Origin: Pseudomonadota bacterium
GTDB taxonomy: Bacteria; Pseudomonadota; Gammaproteobacteria; Competibacterales; Competibacteraceae
Direction of reading: 5' to 3'
DNA length: 33,669 bases
Assembly: GCA_018240295.1 (NCBI GenBank)
Contig: JAFEGB010000083.1
Span: 1 to 33,669, forward strand
The translations under genes were made by a program, and so were the position numbers. Shown piece after piece: positions 21,492 to 29,749 of this stretch. Position 1 is the stretch's first letter. Every line of letters starts with the position of its first letter. Below the pieces are notes generated by a model. That model was not told where the DNA came from. It was given only the letters and a program-made list of their open reading frames with translations, and ran no database searches.

Positions 21492-22403
21492 ATGCACATC
21501 CACGTCCTCGGCGCCGGCGCCGGCGGCGGTTTCCCGCAGTGGAACTGCAACTGCGCGAACTGCGCCGGCTACCGCGCCGGCACGCTGCGGGCGACGGCAC
21601 GCACGCAGTCCTCGATCGCGGTCAGTGCCGACGGCACGGACTGGATCCTGTTCAACGCCTCGCCCGACATCCGCGCCCAGCTCGCGGCCTTCGCGCCGAT
21701 GCAGCCGAACCGCGGCATCCGTGACACCGGCATCTGCGCGGTCCTGCTGATCGACAGCCAGATCGACCACGCCACCGGCCTGCTGATGCTGCGTGAACAC
21801 ACGCGCCGGCTGCCGGTGTACCTGAGCGCGCCGGCGCAGCAGGACCTCTCCACCGGCCTGCCGCTGCTGAAGGTGCTCGAACACTACTGCGGCACCGAAG
21901 TGCACGAACTGCCGCTCGATGGCGCGGCGTTCACGATTCCCGGTGCCGCAGGGCTCGTGATCCGCACCGTCGCGCTGGCGAGCAAGGCGCCGCCGTACTC
22001 GCCGCACCGCCATGACCCGCATCCCGGTGACAACGTCGGTGTGTTCATCGAGGACACCCGCAGCGGCGGCAGGCTTTTCTACGCGCCCGGCCTCGGCGAA
22101 ATCGAAGACCACCTCCTGCCCTACCTCGAACAGGCCGACCTGCTGCTGGTCGACGGCACCTTCTGGACCGAGGACGAGATGATCCGCCACGGCATCGTGC
22201 ACAAGTTCGCGCGCGAGATGGGCCATCTGCCGCAGTCCGGCGAGGACGGCATGATCCGGGCGCTGGCGCCGTATCGCGGCCGCAAGGTGCTGATCCACAT
22301 CAACAACACCAACCCGATCCTCGTCGAGGACGGGCCCGAGCGCGCCGAACTGGCCGCGCACGGCATCGAAGTGGCTTACGACGGGATGGATTTCGAACTA
22401 TGA
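21492..22403 (+). CDS. pqqB: PQQ biosynthesis protein PqqB
   Basis: A 303-residue metallo-beta-lactamase-fold protein, the usual PqqB length. It shows [24 protein letters not shown] (the CNCxxC structural zinc site is typical), the [16 protein letters not shown] segment, [13 protein letters not shown] and the C-terminal INNTNPIL motif. PqqB has been characterised as an iron-dependent oxygenase that hydroxylates the tyrosine part of the cross-linked intermediate. It lies 150 bases after pqqA and overlaps pqqC by 4 bases (ATGA, 22400-22403). Confidence 0.96.
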   Translation: MHIHVLGAGAGGGFPQWNCNCANCAGYRAGTLRATARTQSSIAVSADGTDWILFNASPDIRAQLAAFAPMQPNRGIRDTGICAVLLIDSQIDHATGLLMLREHTRRLPVYLSAPAQQDLSTGLPLLKVLEHYCGTEVHELPLDGAAFTIPGAAGLVIRTVALASKAPPYSPHRHDPHPGDNVGVFIEDTRSGGRLFYAPGLGEIEDHLLPYLEQADLLLVDGTFWTEDEMIRHGIVHKFAREMGHLPQSGEDGMIRALAPYRGRKVLIHINNTNPILVEDGPERAELAAHGIEVAYDGMDFEL

Positions 22404-23143
22404 GCACGCAAGCGCCGGCCTGGAGCCGTGAGGAATTCGAGGCGCGCCTGCGCGGCCTCGGCAGCCTGTACCACATCCACCACCCCTACCACGTGCGCAT
22501 GCACGAGGGGCAGCTGAGCCGCGAGCAGATCCAGGGCTGGGTCGCGAACCGCTACTACTACCAGATCAGCATCCCGCGCAAGGATGCGGCGATCCTCGCC
22601 AACTGCCCGGACCGCGACACGCGCCGGCGCTGGATCCAGCGCATCGTCGATCACGACGGCAACGACGCGCAGGAAGGCGGCATCGAGGCCTGGACGCGGC
22701 TCGGCATCGCCTGCGGCCTCGATCGCGAGACCATCGAGTCGCAGCGCCTGGTGCTGCCGGGCGTGCGCTTCGCGGTCGATGCCTACGTGAACTTCGCGCG
22801 TTCGGCGAGCTGGCAGGAGGCCGCCTGCTCGTCGCTGACCGAACTGTTCGCGCCGACCATCCACCGCCAGCGCCTGAACCACTGGCCGGACCGCTACCCG
22901 TGGATCGAGCCCGAGGGCCTGCAGTACTTCCGCAACCGCCTGACCGAGGCGCACCGCGACGTGCAGCACGGCCTCGCGATCACGCTGGAGCACTTCGCGA
23001 GCCGCCTCCAGCAGGAACGCGCGCTCGAGATCCTGCGCTTCAAGCTCGAAGTGCTGTGGACGATGTGCGATGCGATGTGGATGGCCTACGTCGCCGAGCT
23101 GCCGCCGTTCACCGGCTGCGAAGCCCCGGCGGTTCCGGCATGA
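22400..23143 (+). CDS. pqqC: PQQ synthase PqqC
   Basis: A 247-residue cofactorless oxidase that performs the final ring closure and eight-electron oxidation to PQQ, consuming O2. Typical helical-bundle segments are present: [41 protein letters not shown] (active-site His), and [14 protein letters not shown]. It overlaps pqqB and pqqD by four bases at each end, indicating coupled translation. Confidence 0.97.
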   Translation: MSTQAPAWSREEFEARLRGLGSLYHIHHPYHVRMHEGQLSREQIQGWVANRYYYQISIPRKDAAILANCPDRDTRRRWIQRIVDHDGNDAQEGGIEAWTRLGIACGLDRETIESQRLVLPGVRFAVDAYVNFARSASWQEAACSSLTELFAPTIHRQRLNHWPDRYPWIEPEGLQYFRNRLTEAHRDVQHGLAITLEHFASRLQQERALEILRFKLEVLWTMCDAMWMAYVAELPPFTGCEAPAVPA

Positions 23144-23403
23144 GCGGCGCGCGCCTTCGCATCGCGCCCGGCTACCGCCTGCAGTGGGAGCCGGCGCAAA
23201 GCTGTCACGTGCTGCTGTATCCGGAAGGCATGGTGCAGCTCAACCCTTCCGCCGCTGCCGTGCTCGAACTCTGTGACGGCAGCCTCGATGCCGACGGCAT
23301 CGTCGCGGCCCTCGAAGCGAAGTATCCCGGCGCCGATCTCGCCGCCGACGTGCGCCAGTTCCTGGAGGTCGCCGATGAGCGCGGCTGGTTACGTTCCGCC
23401 TGA
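23140..23403 (+). CDS. pqqD: PqqA-binding chaperone PqqD
   Basis: An 87-residue PqqD, a RiPP recognition element with winged-helix-like fold that holds PqqA and presents it to PqqE. The family pattern P-x-Y-R-L-Q-W-x-P ([12 protein letters not shown]), the [23 protein letters not shown] block and a helical C-terminus ([13 protein letters not shown]) are seen. Start ATG 23140 overlaps the pqqC stop. Confidence 0.96.
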   Translation: MSGARLRIAPGYRLQWEPAQSCHVLLYPEGMVQLNPSAAAVLELCDGSLDADGIVAALEAKYPGADLAADVRQFLEVADERGWLRSA

Positions 23404-24511
23404 AGTACCGTCACGGCCGCTGTGGCTGCTCGCCGAGCTGACCTACGCCTGTCCGCTGCAGTGCCCGTACTGCTCGAACCCGCTCGACTACACGGCGGTG
23501 CGCGAGGAGCTCGACACCGAGACCTGGAAGCGCGTGCTGCGCGAGGCCCGGGCGATGGGGGCGGCCCAGCTCGGGCTTTCCGGCGGCGAGCCGGCGACGC
23601 GCACCGACCTCGAGGAGATCGTCGCCGAGGCGCGCCGGCTCGGTTACTACACGAACCTGATCACCTCCGGACTCGGCCTCGACGCAGCGCGCATCGAGCG
23701 CCTGCACGCGGCCGGACTCGATCACATCCAGGTGAGCTTCCAGGCGAGCACCGAGGAGCTCAACAACCACCTCGCCGGCACCGATGCCTTCCGGCACAAG
23801 CTGGAGATCGCGCGCGCGGTCAAGGCCGCCGGCTACCCGATGGTGCTCTGCTTCGTGCTGCACCGCGACAACACCGACTCGATGGACGCGATCCTGACGC
23901 TGGCGGCACAGCTCGGTGCCGACTACGTCGAGCTCGCGACCACGCAGTACTACGGCTGGGCCTGGGTCAACCGCGACCGGCTGCTGCCGACGCGCGAGCA
24001 GCTCGTGCGCGCCGAAGCGGTCGCGCACCGCTGGCAGGCCGACATGAAGGGCCGCATGAAGATCTACTACGTCGTGCCCGACTACTTCGAGGACCGGCCG
24101 AAGGCCTGCATGAACGGCTGGGGCAAGGTGTTCCTGACCGTCGCCCCCGATGGCACCGCGCTGCCCTGCCACTCGGCGCGCGAGCTGCCGGGCCTGAGCT
24201 TCCCGAACGTGCGCGATCACTCGGTCGAATGGATCTGGAAGGACTCCCCCGGCTTCAACCGCTTCCGCGGCTACGGCTGGATGAAGGAACCCTGCCGCTC
24301 CTGCGACGAGAAGGAAAAGGACTTCGGCGGCTGCCGCTGCCAGGCCTTCCTGCTGACCGGCGCCCCCGAGAACGCCGATCCGGTCTGCAGCAAGTCGCCC
24401 GAGCACGGCCGCGTGCTGTCCGCGATCGAACAGGCCGCGGCGACGCCGTCCGAACGGCCGCTGGTGTTCCGCAATCCGCGCAGCGTCCGTCGCCTGCACG
24501 GCGAAGCCTGA
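23375..24511 (+). CDS. pqqE: Radical SAM PqqA peptide cyclase PqqE
   Basis: A 378-residue radical SAM enzyme that forms the C-C bond between Glu16 and Tyr20 of PqqA. The SAM cluster motif is C26-PLQ-C30-PY-C33, followed by GGEP. The C-terminal SPASM domain supplies auxiliary-cluster cysteines ([32 protein letters not shown]). ATG 23375 is preferred: GGAGG is 6 bases upstream and the protein opens with the usual [19 protein letters not shown] block. It overlaps the end of pqqD by 29 bases. No pqqF or other protease gene follows, so PqqA trimming must be done elsewhere. Confidence 0.96.
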   Translation: MSAAGYVPPEVPSRPLWLLAELTYACPLQCPYCSNPLDYTAVREELDTETWKRVLREARAMGAAQLGLSGGEPATRTDLEEIVAEARRLGYYTNLITSGLGLDAARIERLHAAGLDHIQVSFQASTEELNNHLAGTDAFRHKLEIARAVKAAGYPMVLCFVLHRDNTDSMDAILTLAAQLGADYVELATTQYYGWAWVNRDRLLPTREQLVRAEAVAHRWQADMKGRMKIYYVVPDYFEDRPKACMNGWGKVFLTVAPDGTALPCHSARELPGLSFPNVRDHSVEWIWKDSPGFNRFRGYGWMKEPCRSCDEKEKDFGGCRCQAFLLTGAPENADPVCSKSPEHGRVLSAIEQAAATPSERPLVFRNPRSVRRLHGEA

Positions 24512-24535
24512 GCGTCCGGCGCCCTCTCGACTGGC

Positions 24536-24595
24536 GAAAAATAAACTGAATGTAATACTCGGTGTCCGACGGATCAGCCGCCCCGGGGCGGCTGA
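24536..24595 (+). promoter_or_regulatory. AT-rich patch with possible promoter, then a 22-bp perfect palindrome
   Basis: After pqqE an unusually AT-rich stretch (24536-24559) contains TGTAATACT (24551-24559), a possible extended -10; no good -35 is seen. It is followed by TCAGCCGCCCCGGGGCGGCTGA (24574-24595), a perfect palindrome that may end the pqq transcript (no U-tract) or act as an operator or structured leader for the hemerythrin gene. Confidence 0.35.
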
Positions 24596-24613
24596 CCTGC
24601 ATCAGCCCGCCGA

Positions 24614-24669
24614 GGTCCGGTGCCGGCTACGTTTCGCATCTTCCGAACCGCGCGCCGCGGCACCGGACC
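24614..24669 (+). promoter_or_regulatory. Stem-forming leader of the hemerythrin gene
   Basis: GGTCCGGTGCCG (24614-24625) pairs perfectly with CGGCACCGGACC (24658-24669), a 12-bp stem around 32 bases, ending 14 bases before the ribosome-binding site of the hemerythrin gene. The loop contains a further GC-rich hairpin. It may be a structured 5' leader; no known riboswitch is recognised. Confidence 0.45.
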
Positions 24670-24699
24670 ATCAAGCGACCACCGGAGAGAGTCGGCCAC

Positions 24700-25161
24700 A
24701 TGAGCATTCCGAATTACATCGAATGGAGCGACGAGCTTTCCGTCGGCATCCAGGAGATCGACGAGCAGCACAAGTATCTGGTGCAGCTGGTCAATGAGCT
24801 GAACGTGCACCTGCTGAGCCACGGCTCCGCGAAGGAGACCGTGCACGAAGCCCTGGACAAGCTGATCCGCTACACCGAGACGCACTTCGTGGTCGAGGAA
24901 AGCCTGATGCGCATCCTCGGCTATCCCGACTACGACTCGCACCGCCAGCACCACGAGGACCTGATCCAGATGGTGCTCGACTTCCGCCAGCAGCTCAACG
25001 TGGAAGGTCGCGTCTCGCGCACCGAACTCATGGAGTTCCTGCACAAGTGGCTGACCTATCACATCCTGAAGGAAGACAAGCAGTACTCGGAGCACTTCCT
25101 GAGCCGTGGCGCGCAGCGCTCGTGGCTGAAGGGCTCGTGGCTGAAGAAGTTCTGGAAGTGA
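24700..25161 (+). CDS. Bacteriohemerythrin
   Basis: A 153-residue single-domain hemerythrin, a four-helix bundle with a non-haem di-iron site that binds O2 reversibly. Ligands are in place: His24 (DEQHKYLV), His62 and Glu66 (HFVVEE), His81 and His85 (HRQHH), His121 and Asp126 (HILKED). The C-terminus carries a basic-aromatic tail with a repeated SWLK unit (RSWLKGSWLKKFWK), encoded by a 13-bp direct repeat, that could touch a membrane or partner. ATG 24700 has GGAGAGA upstream. It follows pqqE by 188 bp on the same strand. It may store or deliver O2, possibly for PQQ synthesis or the aerobic respiration it serves. Confidence 0.92.
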   Translation: MSIPNYIEWSDELSVGIQEIDEQHKYLVQLVNELNVHLLSHGSAKETVHEALDKLIRYTETHFVVEESLMRILGYPDYDSHRQHHEDLIQMVLDFRQQLNVEGRVSRTELMEFLHKWLTYHILKEDKQYSEHFLSRGAQRSWLKGSWLKKFWK

Positions 25162-25224
25162 AGCTCCGCAACTGAAGCCCGGAAGAGGGCCCGCACCGGG
25201 CGCGCTGTCCGGAACCCGCTGAAC

Positions 25225-25255
25225 ACGACGCCGGCCTGCCGGCGTCGTTGCGTTT
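25225..25255 (+). terminator. Intrinsic terminator after the hemerythrin gene
   Basis: ACGACGCCGGC (25225-25235) and GCCGGCGTCGT (25238-25248) make an 11-bp inverted repeat with a 2-base centre, followed by TGCGTTT. It ends transcription from the hemerythrin side, in front of the convergent peptidase gene. Confidence 0.75.
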
Positions 25256-26295
25256 CAGCCGGCGTCGATGCTGACCTGCTCGCCGACATCGGCGAAGCAG
25301 GTGAACAGCGAGGCCGGCCGGCCGCGATCAGCCGCCGGTGCCACGGCCTCGTACAGCCGTGCGGCCGCCTCGACCCAGGCCGCCAGCATCGGCGGCTCGG
25401 CGAGCAGATGCCCGGCCTTCGGCAGGCGCACCAGCTCCGCATCCGGCCACACCGCCCCGAGCGCCTCGGCCTGCACGATCGGGCAGACGCGATCGAGCTC
25501 GCCGTGCAGCAGGATGCCGGGGATGCCGTCGAGACGATGGGCGTTGGCGAGCACCCGGTTCGGCACGATGAAGCAGGCGTGATGCAGGTAGTGCGCGGCG
25601 ATGCGCGCCTGCGCGATGCGCCGCAGCGGATCGGGTGGCAGTTGCGGCTCGCGATCGGGCGGCAGCGTCCAGGTCGCGACAGCGTTGTCCCAGCCCGCCC
25701 AGGCGGTGGCGGCCCGCGCGACGACCTCCGGGTCCGACGAGGTCAGGCGCCGGTAGTAACTGGTCAGCAGGTCACGGCGCTCGGTCTCGTCGAGATGGCC
25801 GACGAAGGCCCGCCAGGCGCTCGGAAAGCGCAGCGCCACGCCATCGGCGCGGTAATACCAGGCGATGTCGCGCGGGCGCGCGAGGAAGGTGCCGCGCAGC
25901 AGCAGCCCGAGCGTGCTGTCCGGAAAGGCCTCGGCGTACAGCAGGCCGAGCGTCGCCCCCCAGGAGCCGCCGGCGACGACCCAGCGGTCGATGCCGAGCG
26001 CAAAGCGGATGCGTTCGAGATCGCCGAGCAGGTCGGCGGTCGAATTGTGTTCGATGCAGCCGGCCGGCAGCGAACGCCCGGCCCCGCGCTGATCGACCAG
26101 CACGATGCGCCAGCGCGCCGGATCGAACAGCCGCCGCTGCAGCGGATTGCAGCCCGAACCCGGGCCACCGTGCAGGAAGATCACCGGCAGCCCGTCGGGC
26201 GTGCCGCATTCCTCCACGTGCAGCACATGGCCCTCGCCGACGGCGAGGGCATGCACCGCGTACGGCTCGCAGGGCGGAAACAGGCAGCTGTCCAA
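25255..26295 (-). CDS. pip: Proline iminopeptidase (prolyl aminopeptidase)
   Basis: A 346-residue alpha/beta hydrolase of family S33 that removes N-terminal proline. Diagnostic blocks: HGGPGSGCNP (oxyanion hole), DQRGAGRS, nucleophile elbow GGSWGATL, the FLARPRDIAWYY cap segment, catalytic Asp in LLHGELDRVCP, and a His in KAGHLLAEP. I place the start at TTG 26295 because GGAGGG stands 6 bases upstream and the family sequence begins there (LFPPCEPY); a GTG at 26394 would add 33 unrelated residues. It follows the Cache-protein gene on the same strand and may share its promoter. Confidence 0.9.
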   Translation of the reverse strand: MDSCLFPPCEPYAVHALAVGEGHVLHVEECGTPDGLPVIFLHGGPGSGCNPLQRRLFDPARWRIVLVDQRGAGRSLPAGCIEHNSTADLLGDLERIRFALGIDRWVVAGGSWGATLGLLYAEAFPDSTLGLLLRGTFLARPRDIAWYYRADGVALRFPSAWRAFVGHLDETERRDLLTSYYRRLTSSDPEVVARAATAWAGWDNAVATWTLPPDREPQLPPDPLRRIAQARIAAHYLHHACFIVPNRVLANAHRLDGIPGILLHGELDRVCPIVQAEALGAVWPDAELVRLPKAGHLLAEPPMLAAWVEAAARLYEAVAPAADRGRPASLFTCFADVGEQVSIDAG

Positions 26296-26409
26296 GGTTC
26301 GCCCTCCGGCCGCACGCCGGCCGCAGCCGGCCGGCGTGTGCCTGCAGAAAGTCCCGTCGTGACGACGCAGCGGCGGGAAGGCCGCTCCGCTCACGGATCA
26401 GTTCACGGC

Positions 26410-26874
26410 TCAGTTCACGAAATAGTGACCGACGCCGACGATCAGGCCGTTGACGACCTTGATGTGCGACATCTTGCGCTGCAGCTTGTTGACCTTCGGG
26501 TTCAGCCACATGTACTCGACCTCGCCCTCGCCCTTGTTCTTGGCGATGTCGAGCATGGTCGCGACCACCGGGTTACCGGCGACATCGACGAGGTCACGGG
26601 CCGGCTTGCCGACCAGAGCGGGATTCTGGCCGTTGGCCTTGTAGGTGCCCTCCATGTCGAACGCGAACACGTACAGCTCGCCCTTCACGAACTTGCCCTT
26701 CGGATTGTTGAACTCGGCGAGCGCGGCATCGACACCCTTGTCCTTGATCTCGGCGACGGCCTGTTCCAGCAGCGCCAGCGCGTCCTTCTCGGTCGCCCAG
26801 GCGTGGGCGCTGGTCGAGCTGAAGGCCAGCAGCGCGGTCGTGAACAGGGCCGTCAGGATCCTGATGAATTTCAT
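26410..26874 (-). CDS. Secreted single-Cache-domain protein
   Basis: A 154-residue periplasmic protein. The signal peptide (about 1-25, ILTALFTTALLAFSSTSAHA) precedes one Cache domain of the sCache_2 kind: a long helix (EKDALALLEQAVAEIKDKG), then YVFAFDMEGTYKANGQNPALVGK and the closing YMWLNPKVNKLQRKMSHIKVVNGLIVGVGHY. Cache domains bind small ligands and usually form the sensor part of chemoreceptors or kinases; here there is no membrane anchor or output domain, so it would act as a free binding protein or partner. ATG 26874 has GGAGGAG about 8 bases upstream. A sigma-54 promoter and pedF-like sites precede it. Confidence 0.85.
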   Translation of the reverse strand: MKFIRILTALFTTALLAFSSTSAHAWATEKDALALLEQAVAEIKDKGVDAALAEFNNPKGKFVKGELYVFAFDMEGTYKANGQNPALVGKPARDLVDVAGNPVVATMLDIAKNKGEGEVEYMWLNPKVNKLQRKMSHIKVVNGLIVGVGHYFVN

Positions 26875-26901
26875 GGAGCTTTCTCCTCCGGTCTGAAGCT
26901 T

Positions 26902-26920
26902 GTCGAAGCTTGTTTGGAAT
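26902..26920. repeat. Tandem ACAAGCTTC repeat in the Cache-gene leader
   Basis: On the minus strand ACAAGCTTCG is followed at once by ACAAGCTTC, two near-identical units with a 10-bp period, about 30-45 bases before the Cache-protein start. Such helically phased repeats can be protein-binding sites; it could be chance. Confidence 0.35.
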
Positions 26921-27004
26921 GTGCCGCTGACGGGCAACGGAAGGGTGCGCGGAACGCCGCGTCTGCAAGCCTCGCGCGGCGCCCCAGCGACTGCACTGAC
27001 CCAT

Positions 27005-27020
27005 AGCAAGGAGCAAGCCA
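27005..27020 (-). promoter_or_regulatory. Sigma-54 promoter of the Cache-protein gene
   Basis: On the minus strand the sequence is TGGCTTG-CTCC-TTGCT: GG and GC at correct spacing and a perfect -12 box. Only the A-C of TGGCACG is changed to T-T. Expected start near 26994, about 120 bases before the gene. Confidence 0.6.
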
Positions 27021-27068
27021 TTGACAGCAAGACGCTGATTTGACATGGCCCGCGACCGGGGCGAAACA

Positions 27069-27114
27069 GCTGTCCGAGCGGCGTCACAGCCGCCCTGTCA
27101 CGGAATCGGTACGC
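27069..27114. promoter_or_regulatory. Candidate activator-binding region upstream of the Cache-protein gene
   Basis: Contains GTCACAGCCG (27083-27092), CTGTCACGG (27095-27103) and CGGTACGC (27107-27114). All three words also occur (the first in inverse orientation) in the pedF enhancer candidate at 18407-18439. CTGTCCG lies alongside (27070-27076). The block is ~50-95 bp upstream of the -24 element, partly before and outside the end of the PedC-like gene. Confidence 0.6.
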
Positions 27115-27154
27115 CATCCGGCACAGGCTGCGCGCCGTCTGGCGTATCGCGGCC

Positions 27155-27964
27155 TCAGCCCGGCCGGCCGCTGCGCTTCAGCAGCCCCCGCTGCGGGTCG
27201 TAGCCCAGCGTAGCCGCGATGAAGAACAGCGCCGCGCTGCCGAGCACGACTGTGCAGGCCAGTGGCTCGAAGCGCCCGTACAGCGCGTAGCGGATCAGCT
27301 CGACCGCATGCGTGAACGGGTTCCACCGGGCGATGTGCCAGACGATCTCGGCGCCCGACTCGCGCAGCTTCCACAGCGGGTACAGCGCCGAGGAAATGAA
27401 GAACATCGGGAAGATCACGAAATTCATCGTGCCGGCGAAGTTTTCGAGCTGCTTCACGTACACCGACAGCAGCAGCCCGAGCGCGCCGAGCATCAGCCCG
27501 CCGGCCGCGAGCGCCGGCAGCACCGCCAGCCAGCCGCCGGCCGGAATCTCGACGCCGAAGGCCGCCGCCACCAGCAGGAAGGCATAGGCCTGCAGCACCG
27601 ACAGCAGCGTGCCGGCCGCGAGCTTGCAGAACAGCAGCCACCAGCGCGGCAGCGGCGCGGTCAGCAGCAGCCGCATCATGCCCATCTCGCGGTCGTAGAC
27701 CATCGCCAGGCTCGACTGCATGCCGTTGAACAGCAGCACCATGCCGAGCAGGCCCGGCGCGATGTAGACGCGGTATTCGATGTAGGTGTCGTAGGGCGGG
27801 ATGATCGCGACGCCGAACACGTTCTGGAAACCGGCGGCGAACACGATCAGCCACAGGCTCGGGCGCACCAGCGACGAGAACAGCCGCCCGTACTGGCGGC
27901 AGAACTTCGCGACTTCGCGGCCGGCAACGGCGTTGAGCGCGAGCAGGGCGTGGGCGGGGGTCAT
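27155..27964 (-). CDS. pedC: ABC-2 type transporter permease, PedC-like
   Basis: A 269-residue integral membrane protein with about six hydrophobic helices (e.g. LWLIVFAAGF, LLGMVLLFNGM, AFLLVAAAFGV, NFVIFPMFFISSALYPLW, CTVVLGSAALFFIAATLGY) and the ABC-2 permease pattern (MVYDREMGMMRLLLTAPLPRWWLL). It resembles the permease PedC found with PQQ-alcohol-dehydrogenase genes; the PedF and pqq neighbours support this. No ATPase partner (PedB) or PedA gene is adjacent, so its partner must be elsewhere or lost. ATG 27964 has a weak ribosome-binding site. Divergent from the permease at 28270. Confidence 0.75.
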   Translation of the reverse strand: MTPAHALLALNAVAGREVAKFCRQYGRLFSSLVRPSLWLIVFAAGFQNVFGVAIIPPYDTYIEYRVYIAPGLLGMVLLFNGMQSSLAMVYDREMGMMRLLLTAPLPRWWLLFCKLAAGTLLSVLQAYAFLLVAAAFGVEIPAGGWLAVLPALAAGGLMLGALGLLLSVYVKQLENFAGTMNFVIFPMFFISSALYPLWKLRESGAEIVWHIARWNPFTHAVELIRYALYGRFEPLACTVVLGSAALFFIAATLGYDPQRGLLKRSGRPG

Positions 27965-28269
27965 CGGCGGACGGGCCTCGGCAGCGCTGGGAAAGGATGC
28001 CGCGCAGCTTAAACGCCTGCGGAAACGCCCGCGAACCCCGGCGCCTGCGCCACGACCCGCACCGGTGCAGCCGCCCCGCCGGCGGGCGCAGCTGTCAGGA
28101 GCCTTGACGCTGGCCGGCCAACATGAACAAGCCGCACACGACCGATCAGCGACTTGGGGACCGTGTGCGCCGATGGCATCGGGCTTGTATCGCTGCATCG
28201 CAGCATCCGCAACCGCCTGCGGACGCCGCGCATCCCGTTCCCCACCCGCCCCCGGGAGTCTGCCGCATC
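27965..28269. other. 305 bp divergent intergenic region
   Basis: Separates the PedC-like gene from the ethanolamine-type permease. No gene is seen. One sigma-54-like sequence on the plus strand (TGGCATC-GGGC-TTGTA, 28174-28189) has GT in place of the essential GC at -12, and CTGTCAGG (28091-28098) vaguely resembles the activator half-site; neither is strong enough to call. Confidence 0.3.
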
Positions 28270-29691
28270 ATGTCGAGCCCCACGCCGCGTCATCCGTCCT
28301 CCCCCGCCAGCGGCCCCGCGTCGCTGGAGCGCACCCTCGGCCCCTGGCAGCTCTGGGGCATCGCCGTCGGCCTCGTGATCTCCGGTGAATACTTCGGCTG
28401 GAGCTACGGCTGGGCCAGCGCCGGCACGCTCGGCTTCCTCGTCACCTCGACGCTGGTCGCGCTGATGTACGCGTGCTTCATCTTCAGCTTCACCGAGCTG
28501 ACCACGGCGATCCCGCACGCCGGCGGCCCGTTCGCGTATGCACGCCGCGCCTTCGGCCCGGCCGGCGGGTATCTCGCCGGTGCGGCGACGCTGGTCGAGT
28601 TCGTGTTCGCCCCGCCGGCGATCGCGATGGCGATCGGCGCCTACCTGAACGTGCAGTTCCCGGGGCTCGATGCCAGGACCGCCGCGGTCGGGGCCTACGT
28701 GATCTTCATGACGCTGAACATCCTCGGCGTGCAGATCGCGGCGACCTTCGAGCTGTTCGTGACCGTGATCGCGATCGTCGAGCTGCTGGTGTTCATGGGC
28801 GTGGTCGCGCCGGGCTTCTCGCTCGCGAACTTCACGGCCGGCGGCTGGGCCGGGGCCGACAGCTTCACCTGGGGCTCGGTCGCCGGCATCGTCGCGGCGA
28901 TCCCGTTCGCGATCTGGTTCTTCCTCGCGATCGAGGGCGCGGCGATGGCCGCCGAGGAGGCCATCGAGCCGACGCGCACGATCCCGATCGCCTACATCGC
29001 CGGCATCCTGACGCTGCTCGTGCTCGCCTACGGCGTCATGCTGTTCGCCGGCGCGACCGGGGACTGGACGAAGCTCTCGAACATCAACGATCCGCTGCCG
29101 CAGGCGATGAAGGTGATCGTCGGCGAAAACTCGGGCTGGCTGCACATGCTGGTGTGGATCGGCCTGTTCGGGCTGATCGCGAGCTTCCACGGCATCATCA
29201 TGGGCTACTCGCGCCAGATCTACGCGCAGGCGCGCGCCGGCTACCTGCCGCGCTGGCTCGCGCAGGTGCACCCGCGCTTCCACACCCCGCACCGCGCGAT
29301 CCTCGCCGGCGGCGTGGTCGGCATCGCCGCGATCTTCTCCGACGAACTGGTCAGCTTCGGCGGCCAGACGCTGACCGCCAACATCGTCACGATGTCGGTG
29401 TTCGGCGCGATCGTGCTGTATCTGGTCAGCATGGCCAGCCTGTTCCGGCTGCGCCGGCTCGAACCCGCGCTGCCGCGGCCGTTCCGCGCGCCGCTGTACC
29501 CGCTGCTGCCGGGCATCGCCTTCGCGCTCGCCGCGCTCTGCCTGCTGACGATGATCTGGTTCAACCCGCAGATCGCCGCGCTGTTCGCCGGCCTGCTCGT
29601 GCTCGGCTATCTGTACTTCCGGCTGACCGCCGGCCAGCGCGCCGCGGCGCACGACGACACGCTGCTGCAGGCCGTGCCGGCGGCCGACTAG
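28270..29691 (+). CDS. eat: Ethanolamine-type APC-family permease
   Basis: A 473-residue APC-superfamily transporter with about 12 membrane helices. The N-terminal part (LGPWQLWGIAVGLVISGEYFGWSYGW) and the segments AIPHAGGPFAYARRAFGP and PFAIWFFLAIEGAAMAAEEA match the ethanolamine permease group, proton-coupled importers. ATG 28270 has GGGAG 11 bases upstream; earlier in-frame starts add unrelated residues. A downstream gene (eutC, 33312) for ethanolamine ammonia-lyase supports the substrate, though a signalling gene lies between. Confidence 0.85.
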   Translation: MSSPTPRHPSSPASGPASLERTLGPWQLWGIAVGLVISGEYFGWSYGWASAGTLGFLVTSTLVALMYACFIFSFTELTTAIPHAGGPFAYARRAFGPAGGYLAGAATLVEFVFAPPAIAMAIGAYLNVQFPGLDARTAAVGAYVIFMTLNILGVQIAATFELFVTVIAIVELLVFMGVVAPGFSLANFTAGGWAGADSFTWGSVAGIVAAIPFAIWFFLAIEGAAMAAEEAIEPTRTIPIAYIAGILTLLVLAYGVMLFAGATGDWTKLSNINDPLPQAMKVIVGENSGWLHMLVWIGLFGLIASFHGIIMGYSRQIYAQARAGYLPRWLAQVHPRFHTPHRAILAGGVVGIAAIFSDELVSFGGQTLTANIVTMSVFGAIVLYLVSMASLFRLRRLEPALPRPFRAPLYPLLPGIAFALAALCLLTMIWFNPQIAALFAGLLVLGYLYFRLTAGQRAAAHDDTLLQAVPAAD

Positions 29692-29749
29692 CGCGTGCGG
29701 TGCGGCCGGGCGAACGCGCCCGGGACGCGCTCGCGGCCGCCGTCCGGCC

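Noticed and set aside
28174-28189. Sigma-54-like TGGCATC-GGGC-TTGTA before the ethanolamine-type permease
   Set aside because: The nearly invariant GC at -12 is GT, so it falls below the four called promoters.
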